Below, one piece after another: positions 25,280-33,975 of a stretch of DNA of 64,000 nt. The stretch spans positions 1 through 64,000 of the forward strand of contig CAZQSB010000006.1 in assembly GCA_964596015.1 (NCBI GenBank), read 5' to 3'. How positions within the stretch are numbered: the first letter of the stretch is position 1; every line of letters starts with the position of its first letter. Under the pieces are notes generated by a model that saw nothing but the letters and a program-made list of their open reading frames with translations, was not told where the DNA came from and did not search any database. The translations under genes and the position numbers were made by a program. Origin of the DNA: WJMD01 sp964596015. GTDB lineage: Bacteria; Joyebacterota; Joyebacteria; Joyebacterales; Joyebacteraceae.

Positions 25280-26769
25280 GCGACAAGCGCCTCCAGACTG
25301 AGTTCAGGGAAGAGCTCGACGAAGTGCGCGATGACGAGCCGTCGCGTGAGACGGCGACGGTACTCCGCGCTCCCGCGCACGTCGGTGATGGGGTCGATCT
25401 CGGAGAGCGCGATGTCGGCGACCTCGGCGACCAGCTCCGCCGTGAGCGTTGCGCCCTCGAGCCGAGCCGAGGCCTTCTCGAGATAGAGCGGCACGCACGC
25501 GACCCCGCCTGCCGAGAGGGAGGCGCGTCCGACCTTCATGTCCTCCGCCTCGATAAGCGCGGCCGAGTTCACACCCGCGATGTCGAGGTGGCCCCGTCTG
25601 GAGACCTTCTCGAAATTGAACCGCGCGTTCTCAGCAGGAACCGGGAACCGGACGGCGGCCACGACCTCGCCCGGCTCAAGGTCGAGGACCTTGTAGCCGC
25701 GGAAAAAGGACGCGAGCGGCACGCGCCTGGCGCCGTTGCCCTCCTCGATGACGAGCGTCGCGCCGAGAGCGAGGAAGATGATGGTGAGGTCGGCGATGGG
25801 GGAGGCGTTCACGATGTTCCCGCCCACCGTCGCGCTGTTCCTCACGAGTCCCGACGAGATGAGCTGGAGCGTGTGGCTCCAGCCCGGCAGGGCCACGCGA
25901 AGCTCGACGTCCTGCCGAAGCGTCTCGACCCTGGTCGCAGCACCTATCGTGACTGTCTTTCCGTCCGAGCTGACGCCGGCGAGCTCGGGCCTCCGGGACA
26001 GGAAGGCGAGCTTGGCGCGGCGGAGCTCCTCCGGCCGTTGCACGAAGAGGTCGGTGCCGCCGGCGACCAGCGTCGCGGGACCCTGTCCGACGCCGGTCGC
26101 CCGCGCCGATCCGTCATCGCCGCTGTCGACGTTCTCCGTCGTGCCTTCGGCGATCTTCGCCAGCCTGACGTGCGCGTCTGCGAAGAAGCTCGGGAGCGCG
26201 CCGGCCCGAACGAGCTCGGGAACGCGCTCGTCGGGAACCGCGTTCTCGTCCCGCCGAACGTCGTTCCCCAGTCCCTCGAGCATCCGACCGACCGCCCGGA
26301 CGATCGACAAGTAGCCCGTGCAGCGGCAGATGTTTCCCTCTATGGACGCCTCGGCGTCGTTCATCGAGAGCGTCGGGCTCGTGAGCAGGAAGCCCGTCAT
26401 CGACATGACGAAGCCCGGCGTGCAGAAGCCGCACTGCGTGGCGCCCTCGTCGACCATCGCCTGCTGGACCGGGTTCAGCCCGTCGCCGTTGAGCCCCTCT
26501 ATGGTCACGACGTGCTTCCCGTGAAGCTCGCCGACCGGCAGCAGACACGAGGGGACGGCTCGGTAGCTCACCCGGTCGCCTTCGAGCTCTCCCAGAAGGA
26601 CGGTGCAGGCGCCGCAGTCCCCCTCGCGGCAGCCGATCTTCGTTCCCATAAGGCCGAACTCCCGCCGGATGAGGTCGACGGCGACCATCCCCGGATGGGC
26701 TTCGGTCGCGACGAGCCGGTCGTTCAGAATGAAGTCGGTCACTTGAAGCGCGCCTCCCGGTCGGGACAT
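25276..26769 (-). CDS. Xanthine-dehydrogenase-type fused 2Fe-2S and FAD subunit
   Basis: 497 residues from the ATG at 26769; the frame opens 30 codons earlier, but that stretch lies over the promoter and its operator. The N-terminal plant-type 2Fe-2S cluster uses GCREGDCGACTVLLG and a C-terminal upstream Cys; a second 2Fe-2S helical domain has QCGFCTPG and GNICRCTGY. The FAD domain (about 215-490) has LVAGGTDLFVQ and SATVGGNIVNASPIADL. It passes electrons from the molybdenum site to NAD+ or another acceptor, as in XdhA proteins where both domains are fused. It is the first gene of a five-gene overlapping operon (this, the molybdopterin subunit, a membrane protein, xdhC, larA). Confidence 0.92.
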   Translation of the reverse strand: MSRPGGALQVTDFILNDRLVATEAHPGMVAVDLIRREFGLMGTKIGCREGDCGACTVLLGELEGDRVSYRAVPSCLLPVGELHGKHVVTIEGLNGDGLNPVQQAMVDEGATQCGFCTPGFVMSMTGFLLTSPTLSMNDAEASIEGNICRCTGYLSIVRAVGRMLEGLGNDVRRDENAVPDERVPELVRAGALPSFFADAHVRLAKIAEGTTENVDSGDDGSARATGVGQGPATLVAGGTDLFVQRPEELRRAKLAFLSRRPELAGVSSDGKTVTIGAATRVETLRQDVELRVALPGWSHTLQLISSGLVRNSATVGGNIVNASPIADLTIIFLALGATLVIEEGNGARRVPLASFFRGYKVLDLEPGEVVAAVRFPVPAENARFNFEKVSRRGHLDIAGVNSAALIEAEDMKVGRASLSAGGVACVPLYLEKASARLEGATLTAELVAEVADIALSEIDPITDVRGSAEYRRRLTRRLVIAHFVELFPELSLEALVA

Positions 26770-26782
26770 GCTGGCTCCGGCC

Positions 26783-26836
26783 CCGGGCGAGTCGCCCGGT
26801 CGTTCCCATGCTATGGGAACGCCGGGCGCGTTTCCA
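26783..26836 (-). promoter_or_regulatory. Predicted promoter with overlapping perfect palindrome and leader hairpin (xdh-lar operon)
   Basis: On the minus strand: TGGAAA (26831-26836), 17 bp, TAGCAT (26808-26813). The -10 lies inside a perfect 8-3-8 palindrome, GTTCCCAT-GCT-ATGGGAAC (26802-26820), a likely operator for a dimeric repressor. Downstream, the leader holds a CCGGGCG/CGCCCGG hairpin (26783-26799) close to the ribosome-binding site. A third inverted repeat, CGACGCAC/GTGCGTCG, lies upstream (26852-26875), between this promoter and the divergent one. Confidence 0.5.
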
Positions 26837-26906
26837 GCACTCGTTGGCCCGCGACGCACGCTGGTGGGTGCGTCGCCCGTGCGAGTCCGCGGACGGGCCC
26901 CTCTTG

Positions 26907-26935
26907 TTGACCCCCCCAGGCCCCTCTGCTATCCT
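26907..26935 (+). promoter_or_regulatory. Promoter of the ammonia-lyase gene
   Basis: TTGACC, exactly 17 bp, TATCCT, divergent from the xdh-lar promoter. The leader contains GGCCCGG/CCGGGCC at about 26944-26959, and a CAGGAGAGACAGGG ribosome-binding region before the ATG at 26998. Confidence 0.65.
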
Positions 26936-26997
26936 CTTCGTTGCGGCCCGGTCCCGGGCCGGTTCCTTTGCCACAACTTCACCAGGAGAGACAGGGA

Positions 26998-28521
26998 ATG
27001 TCCATCACGCTGAACGGCACCGGCCTCACGGTCGAGAAGCTCGTGCGGATCGCCCGCCACGGCGAGAAGGTGGAGGTCGCTCCCGACGCCATCGAGCGGA
27101 TCAAGATCTGTCGCGCGATGCTCGAGGAGAAGATCCAGGCCCACGAGATCATGTACGGGGTCAACACCGGCATCGGCGAGTTCTCCGAGGTCGTGCTGGA
27201 CGACGAGCAGGTCAAGCAGTTCCAGAAGTACCTCATCTACAATCACGCGGCCGGCATCGGCGACCCGGCGCCCATCGAGTACGTGCGCGGCGCCATGGCC
27301 GGGCGCATCAACGTCCACTGCCACGGGAAGTCGGGCTGCCGGCCCGAGATCACGTTGACGCTGGTCGAGATGCTCAACAAGGGCGTCACGCCGGTCGTCT
27401 GCCAGAAGGGCTCGGTCGGCGCGTGCGGCGACCTGGCTCCGATGAGCCAGATCGCGCTTCTTCTCATGGGGGAGGGCGAGGCCTACTACGAAGGCGAGAT
27501 CCTGCCGGGCGCCGAAGCGATGAAGCGCGCGGGGATCGAGGTCCCCGGTCTCAAGGCCCGCGACGGACTCGCGACCATCAACGGCTCGAACCTGCTGACG
27601 GCGATGGCCGCGGTCCATGTCTACGACATCAACCGCCTTCTCAAGCAGGCCGAGATCGCCTGCGCCATGAGCCTCGAGGCGCTGATGGCCAACATGAAGC
27701 CCTACGACGTCAGGCTTCACAAGGTGCGCGGGTTCGCCGGCGCCGTCAGGACGGCCAACGCGCTCAACAAGCTCCTCGCGGGCGGGGACGTCGCCGAGGG
27801 GCGTCTCAAGATGAAGGTGCAGGACGCCTACTCCATGCGCTCGACGCCGCAGGTCATCGGCGCCGCGCACGACGCGGTCGCGTACGCGAAGAGCCAGGTG
27901 GAGATCGAGCTCAACGGCGTCGGCGACAACCCGATCTTCTTCCCCGAATACAAGCTCACGCTGACGGGCGCGAACTTCCAGGGCACGCCGGTCTGCCTGC
28001 CGATGGACATGGCGGGGGCGGCTCTGACGATGGTCTGCGTGATGAGCGAGCGGCGCATGAACAGGCTCACGAATCCGGCACTCTCGGTGGGACTCCCGCC
28101 GTTCCTCACGAAGGGCGCCGGGCTCATGTCCGGCATGATGCTCTCGCAGTACACGGCCGACAGCCTCATCGTGGAGCAGCGCATCCTCTCGATGCCCGCC
28201 AGCATCCAGTCGATCCCCGCGGCCGCCGACCAGGAGGACTTCGTGTCGATGGGGATGAACACGGCCATCAAGAACCACCAGATCATCGACAACGCCTGCG
28301 GCGTGCTCGGCATCGAGTTCATGGCCGCGGCGCAGGGCCTCGACCTTCGCGACTACGGCCGCGCTCCTGGCACCGACGCCGCGCACAAGGTCATCCGGAA
28401 GCACGTGGACTACCTCGACGAGGACCGCCCGCTGTATCCGGACCACACGACCATGCAGGAGCTCGTGCGCTCATGCGAGATCCTCGAGGAGGTCGAGAAG
28501 GTCGTCGGAAGCCTCGAGTAG
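26998..28521 (+). CDS. Aromatic amino acid ammonia-lyase (HAL/PAL superfamily), Ala-Cys-Gly at the MIO site
   Basis: 507 residues, full length for histidine/phenylalanine/tyrosine ammonia-lyases, which remove ammonia from an aromatic amino acid using an autocatalytic MIO group made from Ala-Ser-Gly. Conserved elements: YGVNTGIGEF, NHAAGIGD (selectivity pair Asn-His; bacterial HALs have Ser-His), NPIFFPEY, GANFQGTPV, and PASIQSIPAAADQEDFVSMG. The MIO tripeptide reads Ala142-Cys143-Gly144 (codon TGC), at the same position as Ser143 of Pseudomonas HAL. Ser-to-Cys exchange in HAL is reported to keep activity, so the enzyme may well work. The product could be urocanate, cinnamate or coumarate. A GC hairpin separates it from its paralog. 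Confidence 0.88.
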   Translation: MSITLNGTGLTVEKLVRIARHGEKVEVAPDAIERIKICRAMLEEKIQAHEIMYGVNTGIGEFSEVVLDDEQVKQFQKYLIYNHAAGIGDPAPIEYVRGAMAGRINVHCHGKSGCRPEITLTLVEMLNKGVTPVVCQKGSVGACGDLAPMSQIALLLMGEGEAYYEGEILPGAEAMKRAGIEVPGLKARDGLATINGSNLLTAMAAVHVYDINRLLKQAEIACAMSLEALMANMKPYDVRLHKVRGFAGAVRTANALNKLLAGGDVAEGRLKMKVQDAYSMRSTPQVIGAAHDAVAYAKSQVEIELNGVGDNPIFFPEYKLTLTGANFQGTPVCLPMDMAGAALTMVCVMSERRMNRLTNPALSVGLPPFLTKGAGLMSGMMLSQYTADSLIVEQRILSMPASIQSIPAAADQEDFVSMGMNTAIKNHQIIDNACGVLGIEFMAAAQGLDLRDYGRAPGTDAAHKVIRKHVDYLDEDRPLYPDHTTMQELVRSCEILEEVEKVVGSLE

Positions 28522-28556
28522 TTCGAACGATTCAGCAACCGGTGGGACGTGACGGG

Positions 28557-28580
28557 AGCCCGGGGCGACGTCCCCGGGCT
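28557..28580 (+). terminator. GC hairpin between the two ammonia-lyase genes
   Basis: AGCCCGGGG and CCCCGGGCT, a perfect 9-bp stem around CGACGT, 36 nt after the stop codon. The tail TCCTGTTG is weakly T-rich. It may terminate or attenuate transcription into the second copy; no separate promoter for the second copy is evident in the 148-bp gap. Confidence 0.6.
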
Positions 28581-28669
28581 TCCTGTTGAAGAGAGATACC
28601 GGGCCGTTCGCCGGCCGTGCGGGCACGCCGGACGGTTCAGCAGGTTCTCGCGAGACGGAGGAGCAGCCG

Positions 28670-30235
28670 ATGAAGGTCGTACTGGACGGAGAGAGCCTGA
28701 CCATCGACCAGACGCACGAGGTCGCGCGGAACCACGCGCCGGTCGAGCTCGCGCCCGAGGCTCGGGACGCCGTCGCGCGATGCCGGAAGACCGCCGAGGA
28801 CCTCATGGAGTCCGGCGCTCTCATCTACGGGGTCACGACCGGCATCGGCGAGCTCGCGCGCGTTGCGGTCTCGGGAGAACAGGGCGAGGAGCTCCAGCGG
28901 CGCATCATCCGCAGTCACTCGGCCGGTGTCGGCGACTGGTTCGACGAGGACAAGGTCCGAGCCGCGATGCTGCTTCGCGCGAACGTCCTCGCCCGCGGCT
29001 ACTCGGCGGTCCGCGTGGAGCTTCTCGAGACCCTCATCGGGATGCTCAACCGGAACGTGGTCCCGGCCGTGAACGAGAAAGGCTCGGTCGGGACATCGGG
29101 TGACCTCACATCGCTCGCGCAGATCGGCTGCGTCGTGATGGGCGAGGGGAAAGCGTTCCACGAGGGCGAGCTCATGGACGGCGCCGAGGCCATGAAGCGG
29201 GCGGGGCTTGAGCCTCTGACGCTTTCCTTCAAGGAGGGGCTGGCGCTCATCAACGGCTCGCAGTTCTTCACCGGCTGCGGCGCGCTCTGCGCCTACGACG
29301 CCGACCGGATCATCCGGAACGCCATCATCGCGAGCGCGATGTCGGCCGACGCGCTCCGGACGCCGCTCGCACCGTTCGACGCGCGCATCCATGAGCTGCG
29401 GCCGTTCGAGGGGCAGGTCGTGGTCGCGGAGAACATGCGGCGGCTGCTGGAGGGAAGCGAGCTCATAGCGAAGGGCTCGGGGAAGGTCCAGGACGCTTAC
29501 AGCATCCGGTGCATCCCGCAGGTCTACTCGCCTTCCATCGACTCGCTCCACTACGTCATGGAGCAGATCGAGATCGAGATGAACTCGGTCACCGACAACC
29601 CGCTCTTCTTCCCTGACGACGGCGAACAGCTCTCGTGCGGGAACTTCCACGGCCAGCAGATCGCCATGGCGCTCGACTACCTCGGGATCGCGATGAGCGA
29701 GATCGGGTCGCTGTCCGAGCGCCACATCAACCGGCTCGTCAACCCTCACCTGAACGGCGGACTGCCCGCCTTCCTCGTGAAGAGCGAAGGGCTCAACTCC
29801 GGCTACATGCTCGCGCACTACACGGCGACGGCGCTCTGCTCGGAGAACAAGGTCTTCTCGCACCCGGCGGTCGTCGACAACTTCTCCATGGCGGCCGACC
29901 AGGAGGACACGGTCTCGATGGGGCCCATCGCCGCGCGGAAGCTCTGCGAGATCAACGGGAACGTCGTCAACGTGGTCGCCATCGAGATGATGTGCGCCGC
30001 GCAGGCGTTCGATCTCCTCGGCGAGACCCCGGGGAAGGGCACACGCGTCGCGCATCGGAAGGTCCGCGAGGTCGTTCCCACCTACGAGAAGGACCGCATC
30101 GTCGCGCCCGACATCAAGTCGATAGCCGACCTCATCGGGAGCTGGGAGCTGCTGGAAGCGGTCGAGGAGACGGTCGGACCGGTCAAGCTCAGGGCGACCG
30201 GGACGGGGTGGCTGCCGAGGAAGCCGGGGAGCTGA
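28670..30235 (+). CDS. Aromatic amino acid ammonia-lyase (HAL/PAL superfamily), Thr-Ser-Gly at the MIO site
   Basis: 521 residues from the ATG at 28670 (CGGAGGAG site upstream; the longer frame to 28586 has no such site). Paralog of the preceding gene. MIO tripeptide is Thr142-Ser143-Gly144 in GSVGTSGDLTSLAQ, a variant known from some aminomutases and lyases such as Pantoea PAM. The selectivity pair is Ser-His (RSHSAGVGD), as in histidine ammonia-lyases. Other elements: YGVTTGIGEL, DNPLFFPDDG, GNFHGQQIAM, and FSMAADQEDTVSMG. The downstream half differs from the first copy around the substrate tail (HPAVVDN instead of MPASIQS), so substrates may differ. No urocanase or other hut gene is nearby, which argues against a simple histidine-degradation operon. 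Confidence 0.88.
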   Translation: MKVVLDGESLTIDQTHEVARNHAPVELAPEARDAVARCRKTAEDLMESGALIYGVTTGIGELARVAVSGEQGEELQRRIIRSHSAGVGDWFDEDKVRAAMLLRANVLARGYSAVRVELLETLIGMLNRNVVPAVNEKGSVGTSGDLTSLAQIGCVVMGEGKAFHEGELMDGAEAMKRAGLEPLTLSFKEGLALINGSQFFTGCGALCAYDADRIIRNAIIASAMSADALRTPLAPFDARIHELRPFEGQVVVAENMRRLLEGSELIAKGSGKVQDAYSIRCIPQVYSPSIDSLHYVMEQIEIEMNSVTDNPLFFPDDGEQLSCGNFHGQQIAMALDYLGIAMSEIGSLSERHINRLVNPHLNGGLPAFLVKSEGLNSGYMLAHYTATALCSENKVFSHPAVVDNFSMAADQEDTVSMGPIAARKLCEINGNVVNVVAIEMMCAAQAFDLLGETPGKGTRVAHRKVREVVPTYEKDRIVAPDIKSIADLIGSWELLEAVEETVGPVKLRATGTGWLPRKPGS

Positions 30236-30345
30236 GTCGAAGTCCCTACCGGGCCTGCATGCGAGGGCTGCCCCACTTCCCGGCGCCTCTCCGGCGGACT
30301 GGACGCGCCCGCGTGTCGCAACTGGGCGCAAGCCGTTTCTTCCTC

Positions 30346-30374
30346 TTGATTGACGGCTGGCACAATGATAGCGT
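30346..30374 (+). promoter_or_regulatory. Candidate promoter for the HMG-CoA reductase operon
   Basis: TTGATT, 17 bp, TAGCGT in the 247-bp gap before the reductase gene; an AT-richer patch. The -10 is weak. Nothing else is visible in this gap apart from a GGAGGGAGG ribosome-binding site at about 30467-30475. Confidence 0.4.
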
Positions 30375-30482
30375 ACGGTCCGCGTTATCAAGACCTTTCC
30401 TGACGGACGCCGGCCGGACAGGACGCGCTTCCAGGCCGCACGGCCATCGACGTGTCCCGCCCACCCCGGAGGGAGGCCCACC

Positions 30483-31787
30483 GTGGTTGTGACGAAGCGC
30501 GTCGCCAGCGCGATACTCGAGCGAATCCTCGCTGGAGGGACGCCTGAGGACCGGCTTCAGCGTCTCAAACCGCGCTCACCCCAGGAACACCCGCTTCCGC
30601 CGCACCCGCCGGCTGCCGCCGAGCACACGGCCGAGGCCCTTGAACGACGGAGAGCCTTCCTCCGCGAACGCGGGATCGTCATCGACCAGCTCGCCGGACA
30701 GGGTCCGGAGGTCGAGCCGGAGGATCTCGAGGGCAACATCGAGAGTCTCGTCGGCTTCGCTCGCGTTCCCGTGGGCGTCATCGGTCCTCTGAGGATCAAC
30801 GGCTCCGAGGCGCGCGGCGACTTCTACGTCCCCATGGCGACCACCGAGGGCGCGCTCGTCGCTTCCTACCAGCGCGGCGCCGAGGTGATCAGTCGGGCGG
30901 GCGGTGCGAGCGCGCTCTGCATCACCGAGGCCGTGAGCCGCGCGCCCTGTTTCGTCTTCAACGACCTGACGGAGGCCGCCTCGTTCCTCGCCTATGCCAT
31001 CCCGCAGTACGACTCCCTTCAGGAGATCGTCGCCACGACCTCCCGGCACTGCATGCTCGACGACGTGAGGACGGTCCTCTTCGGCAAGGAGGTCTTCCTT
31101 GTCTTCGAGTACACGACCGGTGACGCCGCGGGCCAGAACATGGTCACCATCGCAACCGACGCCGCATGCAGGCACCTTCTCGAGGGGGCCTCGGTCAAGC
31201 CGCGTCGTTGGTATGTCGAGGGGAACCTCTCGGGCGACAAGAAGGCGACGATGCTCTCGTTCGTCTACGCGCGCGGTAGGAAGGTGATTGCCGAGGCGGC
31301 GATCCCGCGCCGGGTCGTGCAGCGCTTCCTGCATGTCGAGCCCGAGGAGATCGTCCAGTACTGGAAGACGTCGATTCTCGGCGGCGTTCAGAGCGGCTCG
31401 ATCGGAGTCCAGGGCCACTTCGCTAACGCCCTCACAGCGATCTTCCTCGCGTGCGGCCAGGACGTCGCGTGCGTCTCGGAGGCCTCGATCGGGATGAACC
31501 ACATGGACCTCACGGAAGATGGCGGCTTGTACGCCTTCGTGACGCTGCCGAGCCTCATCGTCGGTACTGTCGGAGGCGGGACGCACCTGCCGACGGCCAA
31601 GGAGTGTCTGGAGATGATGGGCTGCTACGGTTCGGGCAAAGCGAGGGCCTTCGCGGAGATCTGCTGCGCGACGGCCCTCGCCGGCGAGATTTCGATCGCC
31701 GCGGCGATGGCCGCCGGGCAGTTCACCGACGCGCACGCAACGTACGGTCGAAAGGGACCGACCTCCGACAGTGAAGCGCGCGACTAG
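30483..31787 (+). CDS. HMG-CoA reductase
   Basis: 434 residues from a GTG start with a strong GGAGGGAGG site. HMG-CoA reductase makes mevalonate, the committed step of the mevalonate route to isoprenoids. Motifs: ARVPVGVIGPL, the catalytic-Glu segment ATTEGALVAS, VEGNLSGDKKAT with the catalytic Lys, GQDVACVSEASIG with the catalytic Asp, VGGGTHLPTAKECLEMMGC, and a C-terminal His in AAGQFTDAHATYGR. The order and GQFTxAH ending fit class I enzymes without their membrane domain. The N-terminal about 65 residues are a proline-rich, poorly conserved lead. No other mevalonate-pathway gene is in the window. It is the first gene of a four-gene operon with an MMPL exporter. Confidence 0.9.
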   Translation: MVVTKRVASAILERILAGGTPEDRLQRLKPRSPQEHPLPPHPPAAAEHTAEALERRRAFLRERGIVIDQLAGQGPEVEPEDLEGNIESLVGFARVPVGVIGPLRINGSEARGDFYVPMATTEGALVASYQRGAEVISRAGGASALCITEAVSRAPCFVFNDLTEAASFLAYAIPQYDSLQEIVATTSRHCMLDDVRTVLFGKEVFLVFEYTTGDAAGQNMVTIATDAACRHLLEGASVKPRRWYVEGNLSGDKKATMLSFVYARGRKVIAEAAIPRRVVQRFLHVEPEEIVQYWKTSILGGVQSGSIGVQGHFANALTAIFLACGQDVACVSEASIGMNHMDLTEDGGLYAFVTLPSLIVGTVGGGTHLPTAKECLEMMGCYGSGKARAFAEICCATALAGEISIAAAMAAGQFTDAHATYGRKGPTSDSEARD

Positions 31788-33975
31788 ACGTCTCATCGAG
31801 CGTCCCGCCCGCCCGCTCGCGATGCTCGCAATCGCGACGCTCCCGTTCATATGGGGCCTCACGCGTGTGGAGATTGCGAACCCGCTGAACGGCTGGTTCG
31901 TGCGCGGGGATCCCGTCCTCGAGGAGTACGAGGCGTTCACCGAGCGCTTTGGAAGCGACGAGGTGATCATCGTCGCCGTTCACGCTCCCGGAGGTATTCT
32001 GGATCCTCGTATCGTCGAGCGCATCACCGTGCTCGACGACTCGCTGGCGTCCGTCCCTCTGATCCGGTCGGTCGTGAGCATCGCGGACGCGGCCGGCGGC
32101 GCACGAGCCGGCGAGGCACCGGGTGTTGACGAGGTCGCGGCCGGTCTCTTCACCGACCCGACGACGGCGGACCGTCTCGTCTCGCCGGACGGCCGGACGA
32201 CGCTCCTCTATCTCGAGCAGGATCTCCTCGATAACGACGCGCAGAGGACCGTCATTCTGGCCGAGGTCAGGGGGCTGCTCGATCGCATGCTCGGCGATGC
32301 TGGTGTCGAGTACCATCTGGCTGGCACGGGCGTCATCTTCGACGCGATCAACTCGGCCTCGCTCAACGATCTCGTCCGAGTGTTCCCCGCGGCAGCGATC
32401 ATCGCGACAGTGCTCCTGCTCGTGGCCATGCGGAGCGTCGTGCGCGTTCTCGTGGCGCTTGTCGCGGCGGGCGTCTCGACGGTCTGGGCCGCCGGAGCCT
32501 TCGGTCTTGCGGGCGTGCCGATCAACCTGATCACGACGACGGTGCCGACGATCGTGGCGGTCATGAGCCTGGCGATGGCCGTTCATCTTCTTCGGGGCAC
32601 GGCACGCGAGGCGGTCGAGTCTGAGGGGGACGGGACGGTCTGGGAGGCCGGGATGTCCGTGACGAACATCGCCGTGGCCTGTCTCTTCACCAGCCTGACG
32701 AGCGCCGCCGCCTTCGCGGCGCTGACCGTTTCCGACATCCGGGTTCTGCGCGAGCTGGGCCTGTTCGCGTCGCTCGGGATCATGTCGTCGTTCGTCGTGT
32801 CGATGCTGCTCTGCCTTCCGCTGGCCTCGGCACTGGCCCGGCGCTTCCCGATGCCGGAGCGCGACCGCATCGGCGAGTGGACGGCGGCGCTCGGCGCGCG
32901 GATCATCCGGAGACGGTGGTGGGTCGTCGCAGTGCTCGGCGGGCTGTTCGTCGCGGCGCTTCTTGGGTGTCTCAGGCTCCGGATCGATACGTTCAGCCTC
33001 GGCTTCCTCCCGGAGCGTCACGCCGTGACAAGCGACAGCGTGTGGCTGGAAGAGCAGTACGGCTTCTACACGCCGCTTGTTCTCGAGCTCTCCGCGCCCG
33101 AGGCCGGCTTCACGGACCCGGATCTTCTGGCGAGGCTCCGCGACGCGGAGCGCGCACTCGACGACCATCCCGACATCGACGGCTCGATGAGCCTGCCGGC
33201 TCTCCTTCTGAGGCATCCGATGAGCCGTGAGCCTGTGATCCCGCAGGACGCAGCGGCCGTGCGCACGATGGTCGAACTTGCGCGGGAAGTCATCGGCGAC
33301 GCGCGCGTCGACCGCGCCGTCGATCACACGTTCTCCACGGCCTACATCTCCGCACGCGCACGGATGGAGAGCGCCGCTGAGCTCGGACGAACCGTCGAGA
33401 GCGCCGTGCGGAGCGTGGAGGAATCGCTCGGCGACGATGTCCACGTCAGACCGGTGGGGTATCTCCCTCTCTACGTGAGGCTGACTCGATACCTCGCGAC
33501 CAGTTTTCTCAAGAGCCTGCCGCTCGTCGTGATCCTGAACTACGCGTTGCTCGCTATTCTCATGAGATCCTTCAAATGGGCGGCGCTGGGCACGCCGTCG
33601 AACGTCCTGCCCATCTTCCTCCTGCTCGGCGGCATGGGGTGGTTCGGCGTGCCGCTCGACGTGGCCACCGTGTCGATCGCGTGCATCGCGTTCGGCATCC
33701 TTGTGGACGACACGATCCACCTGCTCGTCCATACGCGCGCCGGCCTTCAGAGCGGGCTGTCGAGACGGGAAGCGATGGTCGAGGCACTCAGACGGGGCGG
33801 GAGCGCCGTCACCTGGACGACGATCATCCTCGTCGGCGGCTTTGCCGCATTCCTGGCGGCGGAAGTCGTGCCCGTGCACTACTTCGGTTCGCTGCTCGGG
33901 GCGACGCTGCTGGTCGGGCTCGCCTGCGACCTCACGCTTGTCACGATTGTCGTAACGGCGGGGGGCGACCGATGA
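31771..33975 (+). CDS. MMPL/RND-superfamily exporter
   Basis: 734 residues with the duplicated RND layout: TM1, a periplasmic domain (about 40-195), TM2-6 (about 205-365), TM7 (about 382-402), a second periplasmic domain (about 405-590), and TM8-12. The second half has the proton-relay region IACIAFGILVDDTIHLLVH. COG1033/MMPL proteins export lipids, hopanoids, pigments or siderophores rather than drugs. The start is GTG at 31771, overlapping the HMG-CoA reductase gene by 17 nt; the gene overlaps the BtaA-like gene by 4 nt (ATGA). It probably exports the product of this locus. Confidence 0.88.
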   Translation: MKRATRRLIERPARPLAMLAIATLPFIWGLTRVEIANPLNGWFVRGDPVLEEYEAFTERFGSDEVIIVAVHAPGGILDPRIVERITVLDDSLASVPLIRSVVSIADAAGGARAGEAPGVDEVAAGLFTDPTTADRLVSPDGRTTLLYLEQDLLDNDAQRTVILAEVRGLLDRMLGDAGVEYHLAGTGVIFDAINSASLNDLVRVFPAAAIIATVLLLVAMRSVVRVLVALVAAGVSTVWAAGAFGLAGVPINLITTTVPTIVAVMSLAMAVHLLRGTAREAVESEGDGTVWEAGMSVTNIAVACLFTSLTSAAAFAALTVSDIRVLRELGLFASLGIMSSFVVSMLLCLPLASALARRFPMPERDRIGEWTAALGARIIRRRWWVVAVLGGLFVAALLGCLRLRIDTFSLGFLPERHAVTSDSVWLEEQYGFYTPLVLELSAPEAGFTDPDLLARLRDAERALDDHPDIDGSMSLPALLLRHPMSREPVIPQDAAAVRTMVELAREVIGDARVDRAVDHTFSTAYISARARMESAAELGRTVESAVRSVEESLGDDVHVRPVGYLPLYVRLTRYLATSFLKSLPLVVILNYALLAILMRSFKWAALGTPSNVLPIFLLLGGMGWFGVPLDVATVSIACIAFGILVDDTIHLLVHTRAGLQSGLSRREAMVEALRRGGSAVTWTTIILVGGFAAFLAAEVVPVHYFGSLLGATLLVGLACDLTLVTIVVTAGGDR

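Noticed and set aside
26998..30235. A histidine-utilisation (hut) operon
   Set aside because: No urocanase, imidazolonepropionase or formiminoglutamase gene is present; the MIO motifs differ from standard hutH.
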